Below, one piece after another: positions 16,003-23,716 of a stretch of DNA of 44,490 nucleotides. How positions within the stretch are numbered: the first letter of the stretch is position 1; the number at the start of each line of letters is the position of its first letter. The DNA is taken from positions 1 to 44,490 of the forward strand of contig NZ_JADDUM010000032.1 in NCBI RefSeq assembly GCF_015163715.1, given 5' to 3'. Source of the DNA: Pseudomonas cyclaminis. Its GTDB lineage: Bacteria > Pseudomonadota > Gammaproteobacteria > Pseudomonadales > Pseudomonadaceae. The notes beneath the pieces are model-generated. The model saw only the letters and a list, made by a program, of their open reading frames with translations. It had not been told where the DNA came from and ran no database searches. Made by a program: the position numbers and the translations under genes.

Positions 16003-18132
16003 ATGAACGCCCTGAAACTGATCTGCCTCTTGGTCGTTTTCCCGCTGTTGCTGGCCGCCCTCGGTGGCTGGGAGCGTCAGCGTGCTGACGAAACCACCAC
16101 AGCAATGATCGATTACAACATCACGGTGGAGATCGCCAAACAGCAACTCCAAGCGCTGGCGGCCACGGACCCGACGGCTAGCGTGGATCTGGTCGATGAA
16201 ACAATCAGCGTGCAATTGGCCCTGTCCCGCCTGGAAAAAATCGAAACCGAACTGCCCACGGCCCATAAGATCAACCGCGTGCTACGTGCCCTGGCGCCGT
16301 GGGTCATCGGCCTGGGCCTGCTGGCGGCATTGATCGGTGTGGCCGCGCTGGCCAGCACTTACTGGGCCGGACGCCGTGCGCTGCAGTCGCGGGAAAGGTT
16401 GCTGCACGCGTTCGCCCTGGGCAGCCGTTTGTTGCCTTACGTATTGGTGAGCCATGTGGTGGCAATGGCGGCAGCGGTCGCGTTGGCGTTGAGCTACGAA
16501 GGGTTGGCGATGTGGCATATCGGCCGGCTGGGCAGTGGCGAGGTCAAGCTGATGGCGGTGCTGGGGGTGGTTGCGGCGTTTTGCTTGTACTCGATCTGGC
16601 AGTTGCTTAAACGGTTGCGTCACATGTTGGGGATGTTCATGCCCGAACCGCTTGAAATGTTTGGGCTGGCGGTGACATCGGAGCAGGCGCCGGGGTTGTG
16701 GCATCATGTGAACGAGCTGGCGGGCAAGCTCGGCGCGCTGCCGCCGGATCATATTGTGGCGAGCCTGGCTCAGGGCTTTTATGTGACGTCCAGCGCTGCC
16801 ACTGTGCAACCGGCGAACACGGCGCTGCACGGGCGCACTTTGCATGTGCCACTGTTGTACCTGGGCCTGTTGAGCCACGAGGAAGTCGGCGCGGTGATCG
16901 GCCATGAGTTGGCGCACTTTGCTGGGCAAGACACGGATTACAGCCTGCGCTTTTTGCCGATCTACGATGGGGTCAATCGCAGCCTGGAAGCGCTGTTGAA
17001 CACGATGCTGGCCAGCGATTTTATCCAGGGACGGCTGATGCGGCCGTCGTTTATGTTCGGTGTGTTTTTCATGCAGCGCTTTGATGACGCGGTGAACCAC
17101 TGGAGCCGTGAGCGCGAATTGCTGGCGGATGCGGCCGGTGCGCGGCTGGTCGGCAATGCCGCGGCGGCGTCGGCGCTGTTGCGGGTGTCGGTGTTGCAGC
17201 CGCACGTTGAAGAGTCATTGCTGGCGTTGTGTGAAGCCGGGTCGGCAAAAGATCTGCCCGACGCCGTGCTCGCGTCCTTGCAAGAGTGCCCATTGCAACT
17301 GCCGCCCGAAGCCCTGGCGATTCATCAACCTCATCCAACCGACTCTCACCCGTCCAACGGCGAACGCCTGCAAGCGCTGAACGTGTCGCTGGACGATGCC
17401 CTGCGCAGCGCAACCCGCACGGTGGACAGCGACGCGGCGAATGCGCAGATCGATGCCTGCTTCAGCGCACCACGGGCACTGCGCGAGCAGTTGTCTGGCG
17501 ATGTGATGGAAGTGGCAGTGTCGGAGAACGCCGAGCATACCCACCTGCTGGAAACCTTGGCAGCGTCGGCCGAAGGCGAGCGTGCATTGCATGAGGGCAG
17601 CGCATGGCGCGGCGCGTTGATGGCACTGTCGGGGCTGCCTTTTGTGCTGGGTGGGGTGTTTATCCTGAGCCGGGTCTGGCTCGCACCGGAGCGTTTGAAA
17701 GGCACGCCGTTGTCGGCGGTCGGCGCAGGTGCGTGCCTGGGTGTTATCGGGCTGGGCCTTTTGTGGCTGGGCATCCGTCGATTCAAACGTGCGCCGCAGA
17801 CCGCGTTGCGCCTGACGCCTGAGCATTTTGTGTTCAATAACCTGGCGCAGCCGCTGCCCATCGAACATATCGAAGAAATCACGCTGCAATTCGTCCAGGG
17901 TATTTGGATTACGCTGCAATTGACGCCTGAGGCGCCCTTGCCTGCGACGCGCAAAGCAGCGTTCGGCGTCCCCGGTGTGCGCATCAACAAGAAGAAACGC
18001 CAGGTGCTGTTGCTGATGGCACAGCTTTGTATCGACAATAAAAAGATCGAGCCCTACGAGGGGCTGTCCTTGATGCTCGATTACAAAAACGCGGCGCTGG
18101 CCCGCAGGATTTTACAGAGCCGCGAGGACTGA
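16003..18132 (+). CDS. Membrane-bound M48-family zinc metallopeptidase
   Basis: 709 residues; ATG at 16003 chosen because it opens a membrane anchor (ALKLICLLVVFPLLLAALGG) after GAACGG. Further hydrophobic segments lie near 100-125, 145-170 and 185-200. The peptidase domain has the zinc motif HELAH at 301-305 (VIGHELAHFAGQD) and the third zinc ligand E372 in SRERELLADAAGARL, the HExxH...E layout of M48 (HtpX/Ste24/Oma1-like). Two more membrane segments follow at about 540-590, then a cytosolic-looking tail with a PH-like LTPEHFVFNNLAQPLPIEHIEEI segment. M48 enzymes handle membrane protein quality control; the substrate here is unknown. It is convergent with the porin gene and shares its terminator. 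Confidence 0.88.
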   Translation: MNALKLICLLVVFPLLLAALGGWERQRADETTTAMIDYNITVEIAKQQLQALAATDPTASVDLVDETISVQLALSRLEKIETELPTAHKINRVLRALAPWVIGLGLLAALIGVAALASTYWAGRRALQSRERLLHAFALGSRLLPYVLVSHVVAMAAAVALALSYEGLAMWHIGRLGSGEVKLMAVLGVVAAFCLYSIWQLLKRLRHMLGMFMPEPLEMFGLAVTSEQAPGLWHHVNELAGKLGALPPDHIVASLAQGFYVTSSAATVQPANTALHGRTLHVPLLYLGLLSHEEVGAVIGHELAHFAGQDTDYSLRFLPIYDGVNRSLEALLNTMLASDFIQGRLMRPSFMFGVFFMQRFDDAVNHWSRERELLADAAGARLVGNAAAASALLRVSVLQPHVEESLLALCEAGSAKDLPDAVLASLQECPLQLPPEALAIHQPHPTDSHPSNGERLQALNVSLDDALRSATRTVDSDAANAQIDACFSAPRALREQLSGDVMEVAVSENAEHTHLLETLAASAEGERALHEGSAWRGALMALSGLPFVLGGVFILSRVWLAPERLKGTPLSAVGAGACLGVIGLGLLWLGIRRFKRAPQTALRLTPEHFVFNNLAQPLPIEHIEEITLQFVQGIWITLQLTPEAPLPATRKAAFGVPGVRINKKKRQVLLLMAQLCIDNKKIEPYEGLSLMLDYKNAALARRILQSRED

Positions 18133-18144
18133 TCCGCGCCCATA

Positions 18145-18173
18145 AAAAAACCCCGAACCAGTCGGGGTTTTTT
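18145..18173. terminator. Bidirectional terminator between peptidase and porin genes
   Basis: AAAAAACCCCGA at 18145-18156 pairs with TCGGGGTTTTTT at 18162-18173 around ACCAG. It has A/T tracts on both sides and sits between two convergent genes. Confidence 0.88.
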
Positions 18174-18205
18174 ATCGCCTTGAATCAGGCGCGACGTGCG
18201 ATCAC

Positions 18206-19522
18206 TTAGAAAACGTTGATCGGGTAGTCGGCGAACAGACGCAGTTCGTTACCGCCAACGTTGTAGTTGCTGGCGTTGTTGGAAACGCGCAGCCACGAGG
18301 CACGAGCACGCAGGCTCAGGTCTTTGGCTGGGCCGCTCTGAACGACGTATTTGAACTGGTTGAAGATTTCGCGCTCGGTGCCATTGCCGCGGTTGGACCC
18401 GTCGTCAATGTTGGTACCGCGTACGTAGGCCACGTTGTAGGTCAGACCCGGCACGCCGAAGGTGCTGAAGTCCAGACCATAGCCGGCTTGCCAGGAGCGT
18501 TCGTCCTTGCCGTTGAAGTCGGACCAGTAGGAGTTGGCCAGCAGGATGGTGTTGCCGCCGTCGCCGATGCCGCCTACGTTGCGGTAGCCGCCGTACAGGT
18601 AGCCGGTGTCGCCGGTGCTGCGCTGGTGAGCGACGGTGAAGCTGTGCGGGCCTACAGCCCATGTGGCGCCCAGGCTCCAGATTTTGTTGTCGCGAGCGTC
18701 TTCGCTGCCTTGGTTTTCCAGGGCGAAGCTCTTGTCCAGCTTGGTTTTGTAGCCGTTGAAGTCAAAGGTCAGCGACTGTTTTTCTGGCAGGGCCAGTACG
18801 TAGTTGACGTTGACGTATTGCTTCTTCAGCACGTCTTGCATGTCGGAGGCGTACAGCGCGGCCGACAGGCTTTCGGTGAATTTGTAGCTGCCACCGATGT
18901 AGTCGATGCTTTTCAGACGGCCGCTGTCGGTACCTTCGGCGCTCTTGCGAGCTTCCTTGGTGAAGTGACCGGCGTCGAGTTGCAGACCGGCGATCTCTTT
19001 GGAGACGATCGACGTACCCGTGAACGTTTCGGACAGCAGACGGGAGTTGTCGTAGGCCAGGACCGGAACGTTAGGGAACTGATCACCGTACTTGAGCACA
19101 GTGTTGGAAACGCGGAACTTGACGGCAGCACCGCCTTTGGCGAGGTCGTGCGGTGCCGAGCCAGGGTTTGCCGTGCCATCAGGGTTGGTGGTGCCATTAC
19201 CCTGTTTGAAGAAGTCGATACCGCCCGCGCCGGCGCGGCCTTGGCCACCGTCCAGACGAATCGCGTATTGACCGATCACATCCACACCCACACCGACGGT
19301 GCCTTGGGTGAAGCCGGACTCGAACTTGCCGATGAAGCCCTGGCCCCATTCGGCTTTGTCTTGCTTGCCGTTCTTGTAGTCACGGCTGATGTAAGCGTTA
19401 CGTGCTGCGATGTTCAGGTGGCTGTCTTCAACGAAACCCTTGGATTGCTCCTGGTCGTTTGCCATTGCTGCCGATGCGCTCAAAATCCCCAGAGCGATCA
19501 GACTCATCCGTTGCTTCAACAT
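18206..19522 (-). CDS. OprD-family outer-membrane porin
   Basis: 438 residues from the ATG at 19522, which gives a clean signal peptide (MLKQRMSLIALGILSASAAMA, cut before NDQ) behind AAGGA. The longer frame before it is leader sequence. The mature start (SHLNIAARNAYISRDYKNG..EWGQGFIGKFESGFTQGTVGVGVD) is typical of the OprD family. Alternating beta strands and the terminal phenylalanine (YPINVF) fit an 18-stranded channel. OprD relatives take up amino acids, peptides or small carboxylates; the substrate cannot be read from sequence (OprE/OprQ-like is possible). The transcript leader carries two hairpins. Confidence 0.9.
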   Translation of the reverse strand: MLKQRMSLIALGILSASAAMANDQEQSKGFVEDSHLNIAARNAYISRDYKNGKQDKAEWGQGFIGKFESGFTQGTVGVGVDVIGQYAIRLDGGQGRAGAGGIDFFKQGNGTTNPDGTANPGSAPHDLAKGGAAVKFRVSNTVLKYGDQFPNVPVLAYDNSRLLSETFTGTSIVSKEIAGLQLDAGHFTKEARKSAEGTDSGRLKSIDYIGGSYKFTESLSAALYASDMQDVLKKQYVNVNYVLALPEKQSLTFDFNGYKTKLDKSFALENQGSEDARDNKIWSLGATWAVGPHSFTVAHQRSTGDTGYLYGGYRNVGGIGDGGNTILLANSYWSDFNGKDERSWQAGYGLDFSTFGVPGLTYNVAYVRGTNIDDGSNRGNGTEREIFNQFKYVVQSGPAKDLSLRARASWLRVSNNASNYNVGGNELRLFADYPINVF

Positions 19523-19560
19523 TTTCTTGTATTCCTTATTTCTGGTTGAGTACGCGCAGT

Positions 19561-19593
19561 GACACCAGGCTCCATGTCGCATTTTCTGGTGTC
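19561..19593 (-). promoter_or_regulatory. Leader hairpin before the porin gene
   Basis: GACACCAG at 19561-19568 pairs with CTGGTGTC at 19586-19593. It lies between the terminator-like hairpin at 19613-19647 and the porin ribosome site, so it may be part of a folding switch. Confidence 0.45.
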
Positions 19594-19601
19594 GACTTTC
19601 T

Positions 19602-19647
19602 CCGGAAAAAAGAAGGCCCGCGGACGACTTAACATGCCGCGGGCCTT
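19602..19647 (-). terminator. Terminator-like hairpin in the porin leader (possible attenuator)
   Basis: AAGGCCCGCGG at 19613-19623 pairs perfectly with CCGCGGGCCTT at 19637-19647. Read on the minus strand, the stem is followed by TTCTTTTTT, the proper polarity for an intrinsic terminator upstream of the porin start. No minus-strand gene lies just upstream for it to end. It may release a short leader RNA or attenuate the porin gene. The + strand side has a poorer TTCTTATT tract. Confidence 0.6.
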
Positions 19648-19871
19648 TTCTTATTGGATGAGTCATGGCGGTTAGCCACAGGCGTTGGACGCAATCCTAG
19701 TCGTGCGTTGAACTATGTGTCAATTTCGCGAATCGTCTGTATTTAGGCGAAATAATTCTAAGCAACGGCCTACGGCCTTTCTGAAAACGACAAAAAACCT
19801 GTCGCGCATCGCCAAAAAACACATCTCGCAACATATTTCAAAGTCGATACGTTTGGTAATAGATAACGCGC

Positions 19872-19890
19872 GCAAATGCAAAGCATTACC
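19872..19890 (+). promoter_or_regulatory. Fur-box-like operator of the siderophore receptor
   Basis: GCAAATGCAAAGCATTACC matches 13 of 19 positions of the Fur consensus GATAATGATAATCATTATC, and continues into CATTAGC. It lies 43 bp before the receptor start. Iron-repressed expression is the expected consequence. Confidence 0.6.
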
Positions 19891-19933
19891 ATTAGCACGC
19901 TTTTCCTCCCAAACACTTTGGATACATTTCCCC

Positions 19934-22003
19934 ATGCCTGCCCCTCGCCTGACGCCCATCACCCTTGGGCTCTCTGTTCTGTTGTCTGCCGGTTTTGCCT
20001 GTGCGGCTACCACCTTGCCTGAAACCTCGATCAGCGCCGAAGCTGACGAAGACGACCCGCGTGTCAAGGAAACCAGCACCGCGACCCGCACCGCCACGCC
20101 CGTGCGTTATGTGCCCCAGGCCATCGATTCGGTGAAGACCGAGAACCTGCGGTCCTACGGCACCAACGACCTGGGCCAGGCATTGAGCGGCATCCCCAAC
20201 GTGAGCAGTGGCGCCGATACGCGCTTCGACAGTTTGCGCATCCGTGGTTTTGACGCGAGCAATGATTTCTACCTGGACGGCATTCGCGACGACAGCCAGT
20301 ATGTGCGCGACCTGCATAACATCGAGCGTATCGAAGTGCTCAAAGGGCCTGCGGCCGTGCTTTACGGGCGAGGCGGTCAGGGAGGGATCGTCAACCGCGT
20401 GAGCAAGCTGCCAACGGCCGGGCACAAGTCGAGCATCGAGGCTCAGGGCGGCAGCAATGATATGCGCAGCCTGTATGCCGACCTGAGCACTGACCCCACC
20501 GATAACATCAGCCTGCGCCTGAACATGGGCAACCAGGACAACAACAGCTTTCGCGACGACGTCAGCGGCAGTCGCCAACTGTTTGCGCCGTCCATGAGCT
20601 GGCAGCTCACGCCTGAGCTGAACTGGCTGGTGCAATACGAATACAGCCGCTACAACCGCACGCCGGATCGCGGTGTGCCCGGCGTCAATGGGCGCCCGGC
20701 GGATGTGAGCCGCAGCACCACCTACGGCGACGGTCGCGACTACATCGACGACAAGACCCAGTCCCTGCGCTCCAAGCTGGCCTACGAACTCAACGACAAC
20801 TGGCAACTGCGCCAGACCCTCGGCGTATTCAAGCTCGACAGCGATTTCGACAACACCTACCAAACCGCCTACAACCGTCTGAACAACAGCGTGACGCGCC
20901 AACGCTGGCAGCAGGACCTGAACACCCTCAACATTTTCAACAACGTCGAGCTCGAAGGCAGCTTCAGTACCTACGGCCTGGAGCATCGCCTGCTCACCGG
21001 CCTTGAGCTGGGCAGTCAACGTCGCGATCCGAAGCTATACAGTGCAGGCCTGACCGTACCGGCGCTTGACCTCAACCAGCCGAATCGTCATCTGAGCCAC
21101 ACCGGGCGCATGAACGTGTCGAGCAACAACCACACCGAAGTCGAAAGCCGCGCCATTTACGTCCAGGACCAACTGCGCCTGAATGATCAGTGGCAAGTGC
21201 TGGCCGGCGTGCGTTACGACATGTTTGAAGTGAGCACCAAAAACAAGCTGACCAATATTCAGCAGGAGGTCGACAGCCGCAAGGCCAGCCCACGTTTCGG
21301 CCTGGTGTGGACGCCTCTGGAACACCACTCGTTTTATGCGTCATGGAGCAAGACCTTCTCCCCGGCCGGTGGCGGTTTGATCGGCATCACCCCGAACGCC
21401 GCCGGCAGCGTCAACGACCTGAGCCCCGAACTGACCAAGCAGAAAGAAATCGGCGTAAAAAGCGACTGGCTCGACGACCGCCTGAGCACCACCCTGGCGG
21501 TGTACGAACTGGAACTCTACAACCGCCGCACCAGCGACCCGCTGGACCGTACCATCACCCTGCTCAGCGGCCTGCAACGCTCGCGTGGCGTGGAGCTGAC
21601 CGCCACCGGCAAGATCGTCGGCAACTGGTCTGTACGCGGCGGTATCGGGGTGCAGGATGCCAAGGTCGAGAAGGACAACAACGGCTTTGAGGGCAAACGC
21701 GTCAGCGATGTGGCCAAGCGCAATGCGAGTCTGTTTATCACCTGGAAACCGGAAATGGGCTGGTACGCGGAAACCGGTTTGACGCTGGTGGGCGACCGTT
21801 ACGCCGACAACCTCAACACTGTAGTCCTACCCGGTTATGGCACTTGGGACGGGTTGGTGGGGTTCCGCCATAAGGAATGGGATGTGCGGGCGGCGCTGAA
21901 CAACATTGCCGACAAGACTTACTACGAATCGGCGACCAGCGTGGCGCAGATTCAGCCGGGCGAGCCGCGTAACCTGGTGGTAACGGGCACTTACAGTTTC
22001 TAA
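19934..22003 (+). CDS. TonB-dependent ferric siderophore receptor (Fiu-like)
   Basis: 689 residues from the ATG at 19934, which begins a signal peptide (LTPITLGLSVLLSAGFACA). The frame opens earlier, but that sequence is not protein-like. The plug domain follows (YVPQAIDSVKTENLRSYGTNDLGQALSGIPNVS, then LRIRGFDASNDFYLDGIRDD and VLKGPAAVLYGRGGQGGIVNR), then a 22-strand barrel ending in the canonical GTYSF. It imports an iron-siderophore using TonB-ExbBD energy. The closest resemblance I recall is to catecholate receptors such as Fiu and PiuA, but no PiuC-like hydroxylase gene follows. The upstream Fur-like box fits iron control. Confidence 0.9.
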   Translation: MPAPRLTPITLGLSVLLSAGFACAATTLPETSISAEADEDDPRVKETSTATRTATPVRYVPQAIDSVKTENLRSYGTNDLGQALSGIPNVSSGADTRFDSLRIRGFDASNDFYLDGIRDDSQYVRDLHNIERIEVLKGPAAVLYGRGGQGGIVNRVSKLPTAGHKSSIEAQGGSNDMRSLYADLSTDPTDNISLRLNMGNQDNNSFRDDVSGSRQLFAPSMSWQLTPELNWLVQYEYSRYNRTPDRGVPGVNGRPADVSRSTTYGDGRDYIDDKTQSLRSKLAYELNDNWQLRQTLGVFKLDSDFDNTYQTAYNRLNNSVTRQRWQQDLNTLNIFNNVELEGSFSTYGLEHRLLTGLELGSQRRDPKLYSAGLTVPALDLNQPNRHLSHTGRMNVSSNNHTEVESRAIYVQDQLRLNDQWQVLAGVRYDMFEVSTKNKLTNIQQEVDSRKASPRFGLVWTPLEHHSFYASWSKTFSPAGGGLIGITPNAAGSVNDLSPELTKQKEIGVKSDWLDDRLSTTLAVYELELYNRRTSDPLDRTITLLSGLQRSRGVELTATGKIVGNWSVRGGIGVQDAKVEKDNNGFEGKRVSDVAKRNASLFITWKPEMGWYAETGLTLVGDRYADNLNTVVLPGYGTWDGLVGFRHKEWDVRAALNNIADKTYYESATSVAQIQPGEPRNLVVTGTYSF

Positions 22004-22035
22004 AGCCCGCTCCCACATTTGGCTCTGAGTGTCCT

Positions 22036-22251
22036 TCAGTTACACATCAACTCACACAACGCGTGCACTTCATCCTCGCTGAACAGCCCCACCGGGTAGC
22101 GTTCACTCATCACACTGCGCAGATCCGGCTGCTGCCGGGCCTGCCGCGTGCCGTGTTCCTTCAACCAGTGCCCCAGCGCATGGATCGTGTCGTTGTTAAC
22201 CCGTGAAGGGTGGAAGGTGCGCGTGTACATCGGGTTGATATCGGCGTTCAT
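22036..22251 (-). CDS. Small protein of unknown function
   Basis: 71 residues. The ATG at 22251 is preferred because AGGAGAG lies about ten bases before it; an upstream in-frame start at 22293 lacks one. The sequence (MNADINPMYTRTFHPSRVNNDTIHALGHWLKEHG...LFSEDEVHALCELMCN) is helical, soluble and not recognised. It is convergent with the siderophore receptor. The good ribosome site and natural codon use support a real gene. Confidence 0.65.
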   Translation of the reverse strand: MNADINPMYTRTFHPSRVNNDTIHALGHWLKEHGTRQARQQPDLRSVMSERYPVGLFSEDEVHALCELMCN

Positions 22252-22395
22252 TTCAGCGCTCTCTCCTACTGCTTGAGCGGCTAACTTACTCAAGGTTTAT
22301 GACAGAACTGTGCAGTCATCACCTTGGGCCACTGTGGCAACACCGATACAAGAGCTATGCCAATGTGGCGTGTTTACAGGCAGACAGACACAAAA

Positions 22396-22425
22396 AAGCC
22401 CCCGGCCTTACGGGGCCGGGGGCTT
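22396..22425 (-). terminator. Intrinsic terminator of the agmatine deiminase gene
   Basis: AAGCCCCCGGCC at 22396-22407 pairs exactly with 22414-22425. On the minus strand the stem is followed by TTTT. It lies about 60 bp after the stop of the minus-strand gene. Confidence 0.88.
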
Positions 22426-22485
22426 GCTGTGAGCGCGGTAACCGAGTAGCGCCGCACTTGCGCAAAGGCGCTGTTACAACTGCAC

Positions 22486-23592
22486 TCAGTTTTTGTGCGG
22501 GGCCGGCTGCTGTTGGGTCAGGCAGTGGATATTGCCGCCGCCCAGTAACAGTTCACGGCCGGGCACCATCACCACTTCGTGTTGCGGGAACAGGTTCTGC
22601 AGGATGGCCTTGGCTTCGCTGTCCAGCGGGTCGTCGAAACTTGGCGCGATGATGCCGCCGTTGACGATCAGGAAGTTGACGTAGGAACCGGCCAACCGCA
22701 CGGTCGGATTGCGTTCCTGGGTGCCATCCACCGGATCGACACCTGCGCATTCTTCCTCAGTGGCGTACAGCGGCCCCGGGATCGGCATTTTATGCACTGT
22801 AAACGGGCGTCCCTGGGCGTCGGTGTTGCTTTGCAGCACGTCCATGGCCGCGTGGCAGCGCGCGTAGTTCGGGTCTTGCACATCGTCGGTCCAGGCCAGT
22901 AACACTTCGCCAGGGCGCACGTAGCAGCAGAAGTTATCCACATGGCCGTCAGTTTCGTCGTTGAACAGGCCATCCGGCAGCCAGATGATCTTATCCACAG
23001 CCAGGTTGGCACTCAGCACCGCTTCAATCTCGGCACGGTCGAGGTGCGGGTTGCGATTGCGGTTGAGCAGGCATTCTTCGGTGGTGATCAGGGTGCCTTC
23101 ACCATCGACATGGATGGAACCGCCTTCCAGCACAAATCCTTCGGTGCGGTAACGCGGCGCACGTTCGATCTCGAGGATCTTGCCGCCCACCTGCGAGTCG
23201 CGATTCCACGGCGAGTACAGCCCGCCATCAAAACCGCCCCAGGCGTTGAAATCCCAGTTCACGCCGCGCACTTCGCCGCTGCTGTTGATCACGAACGTCG
23301 GGCCGGTGTCGCGTACCCAGGCGTCATCGCTGGACATTTCCACCACACGAATATTCGGCACATCCAAACGGGCGCGGGCGTTTTCGTACTGGCCGGCGGA
23401 CACCGCCACGGTCACCGGTTCAAACCGTGCAATGGCCTTGGCCACCGCCACATGCGCCGCCTGCGCCGGCTTGCCACCCAGACGCCAGTTGTCCGGGCGC
23501 TCGGGCCAGACCATCCAGGTCTGGGTCTGTGGCGCCCATTCGGCAGGCATATGGAAGCCATCGGCGCGGGGTGTGCTGTGCAGGGTGGTCAT
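22486..23592 (-). CDS. aguA: Agmatine deiminase
   Basis: 368 residues, the usual length. It hydrolyses agmatine to N-carbamoylputrescine and ammonia in the arginine decarboxylase route to putrescine. Guanidine-modifying-superfamily features are visible: [23 protein letters not shown] at the start, [40 protein letters not shown] and the catalytic cysteine C357 in GGGNIHC. No aguB (N-carbamoylputrescine amidase) lies next to it. It follows the aminotransferase fusion gene on the same strand after 124 bp, so joint transcription is possible. Confidence 0.95.
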   Translation of the reverse strand: MTTLHSTPRADGFHMPAEWAPQTQTWMVWPERPDNWRLGGKPAQAAHVAVAKAIARFEPVTVAVSAGQYENARARLDVPNIRVVEMSSDDAWVRDTGPTFVINSSGEVRGVNWDFNAWGGFDGGLYSPWNRDSQVGGKILEIERAPRYRTEGFVLEGGSIHVDGEGTLITTEECLLNRNRNPHLDRAEIEAVLSANLAVDKIIWLPDGLFNDETDGHVDNFCCYVRPGEVLLAWTDDVQDPNYARCHAAMDVLQSNTDAQGRPFTVHKMPIPGPLYATEEECAGVDPVDGTQERNPTVRLAGSYVNFLIVNGGIIAPSFDDPLDSEAKAILQNLFPQHEVVMVPGRELLLGGGNIHCLTQQQPAPHKN

Positions 23593-23716
23593 GGCGATCA
23601 GGGCTCCGAATGGCGGGGTAGATGCCGACTTTATAACGGATAAAAATCGGCTTTAAAAGCGATCAAACAGCATGATCGATAAATATGACAGGGAATAACC
23701 GATAACAATCGATTAA

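Larger units (their letters stand above)
19523..19933. promoter_or_regulatory. Divergent control region between porin and siderophore-receptor genes
   Basis: 411 bp with the two porin leader hairpins on the left and the Fur-box-like site on the right. The part at 19700-19870 is A/T-rich and should contain the promoters, but no -35/-10 pair could be chosen reliably. The open frame that precedes the receptor start here does not look like protein. Confidence 0.55.
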
